In this document: positions 42,009-56,508 of the stretch, piece by piece
Position numbering within the stretch: the stretch's first letter is position 1
Layout of the letters: each line of letters opens with the position of its first letter
Source of the DNA: Tritrichomonas musculus
Taxonomy: Eukaryota > Parabasalia > Tritrichomonadida > Tritrichomonadidae
Length of the DNA stretch: 64,000 nucleotides
Direction of reading: 5' to 3'
Assembly (NCBI GenBank): GCA_039105265.1
Contig: JAPFFF010000080.1
Location: forward strand, 62,001 to 126,000
Notes under the pieces: model-generated
Seen by the model: the letters and a program-made list of their open reading frames with translations, nothing else
Told to the model about the DNA's origin: nothing
Databases searched by the model: none
Position numbers and translations under genes: made by a program

Positions 42009-42517
42009 TAGATTAAACTACAACTGCAATTGAACCATCAGATTAAACTACAACTGCAATTTGAACCATCAGATTAAACTACAACTGCAATTGAACCATT
42101 AGATTCAGCTGCAACTTCAATTGAACCATCAGATTAATCTACAACTGCAATTGAACCATCAGATTAAACTACAACTGCAATTGAACCATTAGATTCAGCT
42201 GCAACTGCAATTGAACCATCAGATTAAACTACAACTGCAATTGAACCATCAGATTGAACTACAACTGCAATTGAACCATCAGATTAAACTACAACTGCAA
42301 TTGAACCATCAGATTAAACTACAACTGCAATTGAACCATCAGATTAAACTACAACTGCAATTGAACCATTAGATTCAGCTGCAACTTCAATTGAACCATC
42401 AGATTAATCTACAACTGCAATTGAACCATCAGATTAAACTACAACTGCAATTGAACCATCAGATTAAACTACAACTGCAATTGAACCATCAGATTAAACT
42501 ACAACTGCAATTGAACC
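42009..42517 (+). repeat. Rearranged junction made almost only of 30-bp monomers
   Basis: From about 42090 to 42540 every unit is 30 bp long, so successive 60-base lines stay in the same register. Elsewhere 31-bp units intervene every few monomers. The tract mixes ATTAATC, ATTGAAC and GCTGCAAC types in an order I did not find elsewhere; the ATTGAAC units here follow AACCAT rather than the usual AACAAT. Because units stay in frame, the reading frame QIKLQLQLNH stays open for about 177 bp between TAG codons at 42188 and 42368 and again to 42548. I do not regard this as a gene. Confidence 0.75.
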
Positions 42518-45500
42518 ATCAGATTGAACTACAACTGCAATTTAACCATTAGATTCAGCTGCAACTTCAATTGAACCATCAGATTCAGCTGCAACTTCAA
42601 TTGAACCATCAGATTCAGCTACAACTTCAATTGAACCATCAGATTAATCTACAACTGCAATTTGAACCATCAGATTAAACTACAACTGCAATTGAACCAT
42701 CAGATTCAGCTACAACTGCAATTTGAACAATCAGATTGAACTACAACTGCAATTTGAACCATTAGATTCAGCTACAACTGCAATTTGAACCATCAGATTA
42801 AACTACAACTGCAATTGAACCATTAGATTAAACTACAACTGCAATTGAACCATCAGATTAAACTACAACTGCAATTTGAACCATCAGATTAAACTACAAC
42901 TGCAATTGAACCATTAGATTCAGCTGCAACTTCAATTGAACCATCAGATTAATCTACAACTGCAATTTGAACCATCAGATTAAACTACAACTGCAATTGA
43001 ACCATCAGATTAAACTACAACTGCAATTGAACCATCAGATTAAACTACAACTGCAATTGAACCATCAGATTAAACTACAACTGCAATTTGAACCATCAGA
43101 TTAAACTACAACTGCGATTGAACCATCAGATTCAGCTGTAACTGCAATTTGAACCATCAGATTCAGCTACAACTGCAATTTGAACCATCAGATTAAACTA
43201 CAACTGCAATTGAACCATCAGATTAAACTACAACTGCAATTGAACCATCAGATTAAACTACAACTGCAATTGAACTATCAGATTAAACTACAACTGCAAT
43301 TGAACCATCAGATTCAGCTGCAACTGCAATTTGAACCATCAGATTAAACTACAACTGCAATTGAATCATCAGATTAAACTACAACTGCAATTTGAACCAT
43401 CAGATTAAACTACAACTGCAATTGAACCATCAGATTCAGCTACAACTGCAATTTGAACCATCAGATTAAACTACAACTGCAATTGAACCATCAGATTCAG
43501 CTACAACTGCAATTGAACCATCAGATTAAACTACAACTGCAGTTGAACCATTAGATTCAGCTACAACTGCAATTTGAACCATCAGATTAAACTACAACTG
43601 CAATTGAACCATCAGATTAAACTACAACTGCAATTTGAACCATCAGATTCAGCTACAACTGCAATTTGAACCATCAGATTAAACTACAACTGCAATTGAA
43701 CCATCAGATTAAACTACAACTGCAATTGAACCATCAGATTAAACTACAACTGCAATTGAACCATTAGATTAAACTACAACTGCAATTTGAACCATCAGAA
43801 TAAACTACAACTGCAATTGAACCATTAGATTCAGCTACAACTGCAATTTGAACCATCAGATTCAGCTACAACTGCAATTTGAACCATCAGATTAAACTAC
43901 AACTGCAATTGAACCATCAGATTCAGCTACAACTGCAATTGAACCATCAGATTAAACTACAACTGCAATTTGAACCATTAGATTCAGCTGCAACTGCAAT
44001 TTGAACCATCAGATTAAACTACAACTGCAATTGAACCATTAGATTAAACTACAACTGCAATTGAACCATCAGATTCAGCTACAACTGCAATTGAACCATT
44101 AGATTCAGCTAAAACTACAATTTGAACCATCAGATTCAGCTACAACTGCAATTTGAACCATTAGATTCAGCTGCAACTGCAATTGAACCATCAGATTCAG
44201 CTACAACTGCAATTGAACCATCAGATTAAACTACAACTGCAATTTGAACCATTAGATTCAGCTGCAACTGCAATTTGAACCATCAGATTAAACTACAACT
44301 GCAATTGAACCATTAGATTAAACTACAACTGCAATTTGAACCATCAGATTCAGCTACAACTGCAATTGAACCATCAGATTAAACTACAACTGCAGTTGAA
44401 CCATTAGATTCAGCTACAACTGCAATTTGAACCATCAGATTAAACTACAACTGCAATTGAACCATCAGATTCAGCTACAACTGCAATTGAACCATCAGAT
44501 TCAGCTACAACTGCAATTGAACCATTAGATTCAGCTACAACTACAATTTGAACCATCAGATTCAGCTACAACTGCAATTGAACCATTAGATTCAGCTGCA
44601 ACTGCAATTTGAACCATCAGATTAAACTACAACTGCAATTGAATCATCAGATTAAACTACAACTGCAATTTGAACCATCAGATTAAACTACAACTGCAAT
44701 TGAACCATCAGATTCAGCTACAACTGCAATTTGAACCATTAGATTAAACTACAACTGCAATTTGAACCATTAGATTAAACTACAACTGCAATTGAATCAT
44801 CAGATTAAACTACAACTGCAATTTGAACCATCAGATTAAACTACAACTGCAATTGAACCATCAGATTAAACTACAACTGCAATTTGAACCATCAGATTCA
44901 GCTACAACTGCAATTGAACCATCAGATTCAGCTACAACTGCAATTGAACCATTAGATTCAGCTGCAACTGCAATTTGAACCATCAGATTAAACTACAACT
45001 GCAATTGAATCATCAGATTAAACTACAACTGCAATTTGAACCATCAGATTAAACTACAACTGCAATTGAACCATCAGATTCAGCTACAACTGCAATTTGA
45101 ACCATTAGATTAAACTACAACTGCAATTTGAACCATCAGATTCAGCTACAACTGCAATTGAACCATCAGATTAAACTACAACTGCAGTTGAACCATTAGA
45201 TTCAGCTACAACTGCAATTTGAACCATCAGATTAAACTACAACTGCAATTGAACCATCAGATTCAGCTACAACTGCAATTTGAACCATCAGATTAAACTA
45301 CAACTGCAGTTGAACCATTAGATTCAGCTACAACTGCAATTTGAACCATCAGATTAAACTACAACTGCAATTGAACCATCAGATTAAACTACAACTGCAA
45401 TTGAACCATCAGATTAAACTACAACTGCAATTGAACCATCAGATTAAACTACAACTGCAATTTGAACCATCAGATTAAACTACAACTGCAATTGAACCAT

Positions 45501-46206
45501 CAGATTAAACTACAACTGCAATTGAACTATCAGATTAAACTACAACTGCAATTGAACCATCAGATTAAACTACAACTGCAATTGAACCATCAGATTAAAC
45601 TACAACTGCAATTTGAACCATCAGATTAAACTACAACTGCAATTGAACCATCAGATTAAACTACAACTGCAATTGAACCATCAGATTCAGCTACAACTGC
45701 AATTTGAACCATCAGATTAAACTACAACTGCAATTGAACCATCAGATTAAACTACAACTGCAATTTGAACCATCAGATTAAAATACAACTGCAATTGAAC
45801 CATCAGATTAAACTACAACTGCAATTTGAACCATTAGATTCAGCTACAACTGCAATTTGAACCATCAGATTAAACTACAACTGCAATTGAACCATCAGAT
45901 TAAACTACAACTGCAATTGAACCATCAGATTAAACTACAACTGCAATTGAACCATCAGATTAAACTACAACTGCAATTTGAACCATCAGATTAAACTACA
46001 ACTGCAATTGAACCATCAGATTCAGCTACAACTGCAATTTGAACCATCAGATTCAGCTACAACTGCAATTTGAACCATCAGATTCAGCTACAACTGCAAT
46101 TTGAACCATCTGAATAAACTACAACTGCAATTGAACCATTAGATTCAGCTACAACTGCAATTTGAACCATCAGATTAAACTACAACTGCAATTGAACCAT
46201 CAGATT
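42518..46206 (+). repeat. Copy of 2617-6305
   Basis: Matches at offset 39,901 bp over 3,689 bp, and equally 10707-14395 at offset 31,811; it then follows the second block A beyond 14396, not the first beyond 6306. Landmarks: CTGCGAT 3213/43114, CAGAATAAAC near 3896/43797, ATCTGAATAA 6207/46108. Differences include CATTAG against CATCAG near 3225/43126, AACCAT against AACTAT near 45526, and ACCTCAAT against ACTGCAAT near 6163/46064. Confidence 0.86.
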
Positions 46207-48126
46207 CAGCTACAACTGCAATTGAACCATCAGATTAAACTACAACTGCAATTTGAACCATTAGATTCAGCTGCAACTGCAATTTGAACCATCAGATTAA
46301 ACTACAACTGCAATTGAACCATTAGATTAAACTACAACTGCAATTGAACCATCAGATTCAGCTACAACTGCAATTGAACCATTAGATTCAGCTAAAACTA
46401 CAATTTGAACCATCAGATTCAGCTACAACTGCAATTGAACCATCAGATTAAACTACAACTGCAATTGAACCATCAGATTAAACTACAACTGCAATTGAAC
46501 CATTAGATTAAACTACAACTGCAATTGAACCATCAGATTCAGCTACAACTGCAATTGAACCATTAGATTCAGCTAAAACTACAATTTGAACCATCAGATT
46601 CAGCTACAACTGCAATTGAACCATTAGATTCAGCTGCAACTGCAATTGAACCATCAGATTCAGCTACAACTGCAATTGAACCATCAGATTAAACTACAAC
46701 TGCAATTTGAACCATTAGATTCAGCTGCAACTGCAATTTGAACCATTAGATTAAACTACAACTGCAATTGAACCATTAGATTCAGCTGCAACTTCAATTG
46801 AACCATCAGATTCAGCTACAACTGCAATTGAACCATCAGATTAAACTACAACTGCAATTTGAACCATCAGATTCAGCTACAACTGCAATTTGAACCATCA
46901 GATTAAACTACAACTGCAATTGAACCATTAGATTAAACTACAACTGCAATTGAACCATTAGATTAAACTACAACTGCAATTGAACCATCAGATTCAGCTA
47001 CAACTGCAATTGAACCATTAGATTCAGCTGCAACTTCAATTGAACCATCAGATTCAGCTACAACTGCAATTGAACCATCAGATTAAACTACAACTGCAAT
47101 TGAACCATCAGATTAAACTACAACTGCAATTTGAACCATCAGATTAAACTACAACTGCAATTGAACCATCAGATTAAACTACAACCGCAATTTGAACCAT
47201 CAGATTAAACTACAACTGCAATTGAATTATCAGATTAAACTACAACTGCAATTGAACCATCAGATTCAGCTACAACTGCAATTTGAACCATCAGATTAAA
47301 CTACAACTGCAATTGAACCATCAGATTAAACTACAACTGCAATTGAACCATCAGATTAAACTACAACTGCAATTGAACCATCAGATTAAACTACAACTGC
47401 AATTTGAACCATCAGATTAAACTACAACTGCGATTGAACCATTAGATTCAGCTGCAACTTCAATTGAACCATCAGATTCAGCTACAACTGCAATTGAACC
47501 ATCAGATTAAACTACAACTGCAATTGAACCATCAGATTAAACTACAACTGCAATTTGAACCATTAGATTAAACTACAACTGCAATTTAATCAATAGATTA
47601 AACTACAACTGCAATTGAACCATCAGATTAAACTACAACTGCAATTTAATCAATAGATTAAACTACAACTGCAATTGAACCATCAGATTAAACTACAACT
47701 GCAATTTGAACCATTAGATTAAACTACAACTGCAATTGAACCATCAGATTAAACTACAACTGCAATTTGAACCATCAGATTCAGCTACAACTGCAATTGA
47801 ACCATCAGATTAAACTACAACTGCAGTTGAATCATCAGATTAAACTACAACTGTAATTTGAACCATTAGTTTCAGCTGTAACTGTAATTTGAACCATCAG
47901 ATTCAGCTACAACTGCAATTGAACCATCAGATTAAACTACAACTGCAATTGAACCATCAGATTAAACTACAACTGCAATTGAACCATCAGATTAAACTAC
48001 AACTGCAATTGAACCATCAGATTCAGCTGCAACTGCAATTTGAACCATTAGATTAAACTACAACTGCAGTTGAATCATCAGATTAAACTACAACTGCAAT
48101 TTAACCATTAGATTCAGCTGCAACTT
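42994..48126 (+). repeat. 5,133-bp higher-order unit, first copy
   Basis: First of two head-to-tail 5,133-bp units; the matching tract is 42994-48146 against 48127-53279. Landmarks in both: CTGCGAT (43114/48247 and 47430/52563), the private AACTAT (about 45525/50658), ATCTGAATAA (46108/51241), ACAACCGC (47185/52318), AATTAT (47225/52358), TAATCAATAG (47587/52720). No difference was seen at any landmark. Internally it is a composite of block A sequence (3093-6305 like) joined to sequence like 14396-16000. Confidence 0.9.
47158..47430 (+). repeat. 273-bp insertion carrying private variants
   Basis: Relative to 15346 onward (CTGCGAT), nine extra monomers lie here before CTGCGAT at 47430. They carry ACAACCGC (CCG at 47185) and GAATTATCAG (AATTAT at 47225), found nowhere in the left 47 kb. 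The same pair occurs at 52318/52358, 56290/56330 and 58321/58361, always 40 bp apart. Confidence 0.85.
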
Positions 48127-51100
48127 CAATTGAACCATCAGATTAAACTACAACTGCAATTGAACCATCAGATTAAACTACAACTGCAATTGAACCATCA
48201 GATTAAACTACAACTGCAATTTGAACCATCAGATTAAACTACAACTGCGATTGAACCATCAGATTCAGCTGTAACTGCAATTTGAACCATCAGATTCAGC
48301 TACAACTGCAATTTGAACCATCAGATTAAACTACAACTGCAATTGAACCATCAGATTAAACTACAACTGCAATTGAACCATCAGATTAAACTACAACTGC
48401 AATTGAACTATCAGATTAAACTACAACTGCAATTGAACCATCAGATTCAGCTGCAACTGCAATTTGAACCATCAGATTAAACTACAACTGCAATTGAATC
48501 ATCAGATTAAACTACAACTGCAATTTGAACCATCAGATTAAACTACAACTGCAATTGAACCATCAGATTCAGCTACAACTGCAATTTGAACCATCAGATT
48601 AAACTACAACTGCAATTGAACCATCAGATTCAGCTACAACTGCAATTGAACCATCAGATTAAACTACAACTGCAGTTGAACCATTAGATTCAGCTACAAC
48701 TGCAATTTGAACCATCAGATTAAACTACAACTGCAATTGAACCATCAGATTAAACTACAACTGCAATTTGAACCATCAGATTCAGCTACAACTGCAATTT
48801 GAACCATCAGATTAAACTACAACTGCAATTGAACCATCAGATTAAACTACAACTGCAATTGAACCATCAGATTAAACTACAACTGCAATTGAACCATTAG
48901 ATTAAACTACAACTGCAATTTGAACCATCAGAATAAACTACAACTGCAATTGAACCATTAGATTCAGCTACAACTGCAATTTGAACCATCAGATTCAGCT
49001 ACAACTGCAATTTGAACCATCAGATTAAACTACAACTGCAATTGAACCATCAGATTCAGCTACAACTGCAATTGAACCATCAGATTAAACTACAACTGCA
49101 ATTTGAACCATTAGATTCAGCTGCAACTGCAATTTGAACCATCAGATTAAACTACAACTGCAATTGAACCATTAGATTAAACTACAACTGCAATTGAACC
49201 ATCAGATTCAGCTACAACTGCAATTGAACCATTAGATTCAGCTAAAACTACAATTTGAACCATCAGATTCAGCTACAACTGCAATTTGAACCATTAGATT
49301 CAGCTGCAACTGCAATTGAACCATCAGATTCAGCTACAACTGCAATTGAACCATCAGATTAAACTACAACTGCAATTTGAACCATTAGATTCAGCTGCAA
49401 CTGCAATTTGAACCATCAGATTAAACTACAACTGCAATTGAACCATTAGATTAAACTACAACTGCAATTTGAACCATCAGATTCAGCTACAACTGCAATT
49501 GAACCATCAGATTAAACTACAACTGCAGTTGAACCATTAGATTCAGCTACAACTGCAATTTGAACCATCAGATTAAACTACAACTGCAATTGAACCATCA
49601 GATTCAGCTACAACTGCAATTGAACCATCAGATTCAGCTACAACTGCAATTGAACCATTAGATTCAGCTACAACTACAATTTGAACCATCAGATTCAGCT
49701 ACAACTGCAATTGAACCATTAGATTCAGCTGCAACTGCAATTTGAACCATCAGATTAAACTACAACTGCAATTGAATCATCAGATTAAACTACAACTGCA
49801 ATTTGAACCATCAGATTAAACTACAACTGCAATTGAACCATCAGATTCAGCTACAACTGCAATTTGAACCATTAGATTAAACTACAACTGCAATTTGAAC
49901 CATTAGATTAAACTACAACTGCAATTGAATCATCAGATTAAACTACAACTGCAATTTGAACCATCAGATTAAACTACAACTGCAATTGAACCATCAGATT
50001 AAACTACAACTGCAATTTGAACCATCAGATTCAGCTACAACTGCAATTGAACCATCAGATTCAGCTACAACTGCAATTGAACCATTAGATTCAGCTGCAA
50101 CTGCAATTTGAACCATCAGATTAAACTACAACTGCAATTGAATCATCAGATTAAACTACAACTGCAATTTGAACCATCAGATTAAACTACAACTGCAATT
50201 GAACCATCAGATTCAGCTACAACTGCAATTTGAACCATTAGATTAAACTACAACTGCAATTTGAACCATCAGATTCAGCTACAACTGCAATTGAACCATC
50301 AGATTAAACTACAACTGCAGTTGAACCATTAGATTCAGCTACAACTGCAATTTGAACCATCAGATTAAACTACAACTGCAATTGAACCATCAGATTCAGC
50401 TACAACTGCAATTTGAACCATCAGATTAAACTACAACTGCAGTTGAACCATTAGATTCAGCTACAACTGCAATTTGAACCATCAGATTAAACTACAACTG
50501 CAATTGAACCATCAGATTAAACTACAACTGCAATTGAACCATCAGATTAAACTACAACTGCAATTGAACCATCAGATTAAACTACAACTGCAATTTGAAC
50601 CATCAGATTAAACTACAACTGCAATTGAACCATCAGATTAAACTACAACTGCAATTGAACTATCAGATTAAACTACAACTGCAATTGAACCATCAGATTA
50701 AACTACAACTGCAATTGAACCATCAGATTAAACTACAACTGCAATTTGAACCATCAGATTAAACTACAACTGCAATTGAACCATCAGATTAAACTACAAC
50801 TGCAATTGAACCATCAGATTCAGCTACAACTGCAATTTGAACCATCAGATTAAACTACAACTGCAATTGAACCATCAGATTAAACTACAACTGCAATTTG
50901 AACCATCAGATTAAAATACAACTGCAATTGAACCATCAGATTAAACTACAACTGCAATTTGAACCATTAGATTCAGCTACAACTGCAATTTGAACCATCA
51001 GATTAAACTACAACTGCAATTGAACCATCAGATTAAACTACAACTGCAATTGAACCATCAGATTAAACTACAACTGCAATTGAACCATCAGATTAAACTA

Positions 51101-53259
51101 CAACTGCAATTTGAACCATCAGATTAAACTACAACTGCAATTGAACCATCAGATTCAGCTACAACTGCAATTTGAACCATCAGATTCAGCTACAACTGCA
51201 ATTTGAACCATCAGATTCAGCTACAACTGCAATTTGAACCATCTGAATAAACTACAACTGCAATTGAACCATTAGATTCAGCTACAACTGCAATTTGAAC
51301 CATCAGATTAAACTACAACTGCAATTGAACCATCAGATTCAGCTACAACTGCAATTGAACCATCAGATTAAACTACAACTGCAATTTGAACCATTAGATT
51401 CAGCTGCAACTGCAATTTGAACCATCAGATTAAACTACAACTGCAATTGAACCATTAGATTAAACTACAACTGCAATTGAACCATCAGATTCAGCTACAA
51501 CTGCAATTGAACCATTAGATTCAGCTAAAACTACAATTTGAACCATCAGATTCAGCTACAACTGCAATTGAACCATCAGATTAAACTACAACTGCAATTG
51601 AACCATCAGATTAAACTACAACTGCAATTGAACCATTAGATTAAACTACAACTGCAATTGAACCATCAGATTCAGCTACAACTGCAATTGAACCATTAGA
51701 TTCAGCTAAAACTACAATTTGAACCATCAGATTCAGCTACAACTGCAATTGAACCATTAGATTCAGCTGCAACTGCAATTGAACCATCAGATTCAGCTAC
51801 AACTGCAATTGAACCATCAGATTAAACTACAACTGCAATTTGAACCATTAGATTCAGCTGCAACTGCAATTTGAACCATTAGATTAAACTACAACTGCAA
51901 TTGAACCATTAGATTCAGCTGCAACTTCAATTGAACCATCAGATTCAGCTACAACTGCAATTGAACCATCAGATTAAACTACAACTGCAATTTGAACCAT
52001 CAGATTCAGCTACAACTGCAATTTGAACCATCAGATTAAACTACAACTGCAATTGAACCATTAGATTAAACTACAACTGCAATTGAACCATTAGATTAAA
52101 CTACAACTGCAATTGAACCATCAGATTCAGCTACAACTGCAATTGAACCATTAGATTCAGCTGCAACTTCAATTGAACCATCAGATTCAGCTACAACTGC
52201 AATTGAACCATCAGATTAAACTACAACTGCAATTGAACCATCAGATTAAACTACAACTGCAATTTGAACCATCAGATTAAACTACAACTGCAATTGAACC
52301 ATCAGATTAAACTACAACCGCAATTTGAACCATCAGATTAAACTACAACTGCAATTGAATTATCAGATTAAACTACAACTGCAATTGAACCATCAGATTC
52401 AGCTACAACTGCAATTTGAACCATCAGATTAAACTACAACTGCAATTGAACCATCAGATTAAACTACAACTGCAATTGAACCATCAGATTAAACTACAAC
52501 TGCAATTGAACCATCAGATTAAACTACAACTGCAATTTGAACCATCAGATTAAACTACAACTGCGATTGAACCATTAGATTCAGCTGCAACTTCAATTGA
52601 ACCATCAGATTCAGCTACAACTGCAATTGAACCATCAGATTAAACTACAACTGCAATTGAACCATCAGATTAAACTACAACTGCAATTTGAACCATTAGA
52701 TTAAACTACAACTGCAATTTAATCAATAGATTAAACTACAACTGCAATTGAACCATCAGATTAAACTACAACTGCAATTTAATCAATAGATTAAACTACA
52801 ACTGCAATTGAACCATCAGATTAAACTACAACTGCAATTTGAACCATTAGATTAAACTACAACTGCAATTGAACCATCAGATTAAACTACAACTGCAATT
52901 TGAACCATCAGATTCAGCTACAACTGCAATTGAACCATCAGATTAAACTACAACTGCAGTTGAATCATCAGATTAAACTACAACTGTAATTTGAACCATT
53001 AGTTTCAGCTGTAACTGTAATTTGAACCATCAGATTCAGCTACAACTGCAATTGAACCATCAGATTAAACTACAACTGCAATTGAACCATCAGATTAAAC
53101 TACAACTGCAATTGAACCATCAGATTAAACTACAACTGCAATTGAACCATCAGATTCAGCTGCAACTGCAATTTGAACCATTAGATTAAACTACAACTGC
53201 AGTTGAATCATCAGATTAAACTACAACTGCAATTTAACCATTAGATTCAGCTGCAACTT
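48127..53259 (+). repeat. 5,133-bp higher-order unit, second copy
   Basis: Exact-looking tandem copy of 42994-48126. The match runs 20 bp past the end of the unit, to 53279, and stops where ATTAAAC (48147) faces ATTAATC (53280). That is the signature of a simple tandem duplication with a single joint at 48126/48127. Confidence 0.9.
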
Positions 53260-54477
53260 CAATTGAACCATCAGATTAATCTACAACTGCAATTTGAACC
53301 ATCAGATTAATCTACAACTGCAATTTGAACCATCAGATTAAACTACAACTGCAATTGAACCATCAGATTCAGCTACAACTGCAATTTGAACAATCAGATT
53401 GAACTACAACTGCAATTTAACCATTAGATTCAGCTGCAACTTCAATTGAACCATCAGATTCAGCTGCAACTGCAATTTGAACCATTAGATTCAGCTACAA
53501 CTGCAATTTGAATCATCAGATTAAACTACAACTGCAATTTAACCATTAGATTCAGCTGCAACTTCAATTGAACCATCAGATTCAGCTACAACTTCAATTG
53601 AACCATCAGATTAATCTACAACTGCAATTTGAACCATCAGATTAATCTACAACTGCAATTGAACCATCAGATTCAGCTGCAACTGCAATTTGAACCATTA
53701 GATTCAGCTACAACTGCAATTTGAACAATCAGATTGAACTACAACTGCAATTTAACCATTAGATTCAGCTGCAACTTCAATTGAACCATCAGATTCAGCT
53801 GCAACTTCAATTGAACCATCAGATTCAGCTACAACTGCAATTGAACCATCAGATTAATCTACAACTGCAATTGAACCATCAGATTAAACTACAACTGCAA
53901 TTGAACCATCAGATTCAGCTACAACTGCAATTTGAACAATCAGATTGAACTACAACTGCAATTTAACCATTAGATTCAGCTGCAACTTCAATTGAACCAT
54001 CAGATTAATCTACAACTGCAATTTGAACCATTAGATTCAGCTACAACTGCAATTTGAACCATCAGATTAAACTACAACTGCAATTGAACCATCAGATTAA
54101 ACTACAACTGCAATTGAACCATCAGATTCAGCTGCAACTGCAATTTGAACCATTAGATTAAACTACAACTGCAATTTGAACAATCAGATTGAACTACAAC
54201 TGCAATTTAACCATTAGATTCAGCTGCAACTTCAATTGAACCATCAGATTCAGCTGCAACTTCAATTGAACCATCAGATTCAGCTACAACTGCAATTGAA
54301 CCATCAGATTAATCTACAACTGCAATTTGAACCATCAGATTAAACTACAACTGCAATTGAACCATCAGATTCAGCTACAACTGCAATTGAACCATCAGAT
54401 TAAACTACAACTGCAGTTGAACCATCAGATTAAACTACAACTGCAATTTGAACCATCAGATTAAACTACAACTGCAA

Positions 54478-56508
54478 TTGAACCATCAGATTAAACTACA
54501 ACTGCGATTGAACCATTAGATTCAGCTGCAACTTCAATTGAACCATCAGATTCAGCTACAACTGCAATTGAACCATCAGATTAAACTACAACTGCAATTG
54601 AACCATCAGATTAAACTACAACTGCAATTTGAACCATTAGATTAAACTACAACTGCAATTTAATCAATAGATTAAACTACAACTGCAATTGAACCATCAG
54701 ATTAAACTACAACTGCAATTTAATCAATAGATTAAACTACAACTGCAATTGAACCATCAGATTAAACTACAACTGCAATTTGAACCATTAGATTAAACTA
54801 CAACTGCAATTGAACCATCAGATTAAACTACAACTGCAATTTGAACCATCAGATTCAGCTACAACTGCAATTGAACCATCAGATTAAACTACAACTGCAG
54901 TTGAATCATCAGATTAAACTACAACTGTAATTTGAACCATTAGTTTCAGCTGTAACTGTAATTTGAACCATCAGATTCAGCTACAACTGCAATTGAACCA
55001 TCAGATTAAACTACAACTGCAATTGAACCATCAGATTAAACTACAACTGCAATTGAACCATCAGATTAAACTACAACTGCAATTGAACCATCAGATTCAG
55101 CTGCAACTGCAATTTGAACCATTAGATTAAACTACAACTGCAGTTGAATCATCAGATTAAACTACAACTGCAATTTAACCATTAGATTCAGCTGCAACTT
55201 CAATTGAACCATCAGATTAATCTACAACTGCAATTTGAACCATCAGATTAATCTACAACTGCAATTTGAACCATCAGATTAAACTACAACTGCAATTGAA
55301 CCATCAGATTCAGCTACAACTGCAATTTGAACAATCAGATTGAACTACAACTGCAATTTAACCATTAGATTCAGCTGCAACTTCAATTGAACCATCAGAT
55401 TCAGCTGCAACTGCAATTTGAACCATTAGATTCAGCTACAACTGCAATTTGAATCATCAGATTAAACTACAACTGCAATTTAACCATTAGATTCAGCTGC
55501 AACTTCAATTGAACCATCAGATTCAGCTACAACTTCAATTGAACCATCAGATTAATCTACAACTGCAATTTGAACCATCAGATTCAGCTACAACTGCAAT
55601 TTGAACCATCAGATTAAACTACAACTGCAATTGAACCATCAGATTCAGCTACAACTGCAATTGAACCATCAGATTAAACTACAACTGCAGTTGAACCATT
55701 AGATTCAGCTACAACTGCAATTTGAACCATCAGATTAAACTACAACTGCAATTGAACCATCAGATTAAACTACAACTGCAATTGAACCATCAGATTCAGC
55801 TACAACTGCAATTGAACCATTAGATTCAGCTAAAACTGCAATTTGAACCATCAGATTAAACTACAACTGCAATTGAACCATTAGATTCAGCTGCAACTTC
55901 AATTGAACCATCAGATTCAGCTACAACTGCAATTGAACCATCAGATTAAACTACAACTGCAATTTGAACCATCAGATTCAGCTACAACTGCAATTTGAAC
56001 CATCAGATTAAACTACAACTGCAATTGAACCATTAGATTAAACTACAACTGCAATTGAACCATTAGATTAAACTACAACTGCAATTGAACCATCAGATTC
56101 AGCTACAACTGCAATTGAACCATTAGATTCAGCTGCAACTTCAATTGAACCATCAGATTCAGCTACAACTGCAATTGAACCATCAGATTAAACTACAACT
56201 GCAATTGAACCATCAGATTAAACTACAACTGCAATTTGAACCATCAGATTAAACTACAACTGCAATTGAACCATCAGATTAAACTACAACCGCAATTTGA
56301 ACCATCAGATTAAACTACAACTGCAATTGAATTATCAGATTAAACTACAACTGCAATTGAACCATCAGATTCAGCTACAACTGCAATTTGAACCATCAGA
56401 TTAAACTACAACTGCAATTGAACCATCAGATTAAACTACAACTGCAATTGAACCATCAGATTAAACTACAACTGCAATTGAACCATCAGATTAAACTACA
56501 ACTGCAAT
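54478..56508 (+). repeat. 2,031-bp higher-order unit, first copy
   Basis: First of two and a half tandem 2,031-bp units; 54478-57615 matches 56509-59646. Landmarks: CTGCGAT 54504/56535/58566, TAATCAATAG 54661/56692/58723, CTAAAACTGC about 55830/57861. The left edge is where a 30-bp unit (54477) faces a 31-bp unit (56508). A related but shorter copy lies to the left at offset 1,941 (CTGCGAT 52563). Confidence 0.9.

Noticed and set aside
42188-42550. Open reading frame of QIKLQLQLNH repeats
   Set aside because: It is open for only about 177 bp at a time, has no start context or composition change, and results from ten-codon units staying in frame. TAG in CATTAG units and frame shifts from 31-bp units end it.
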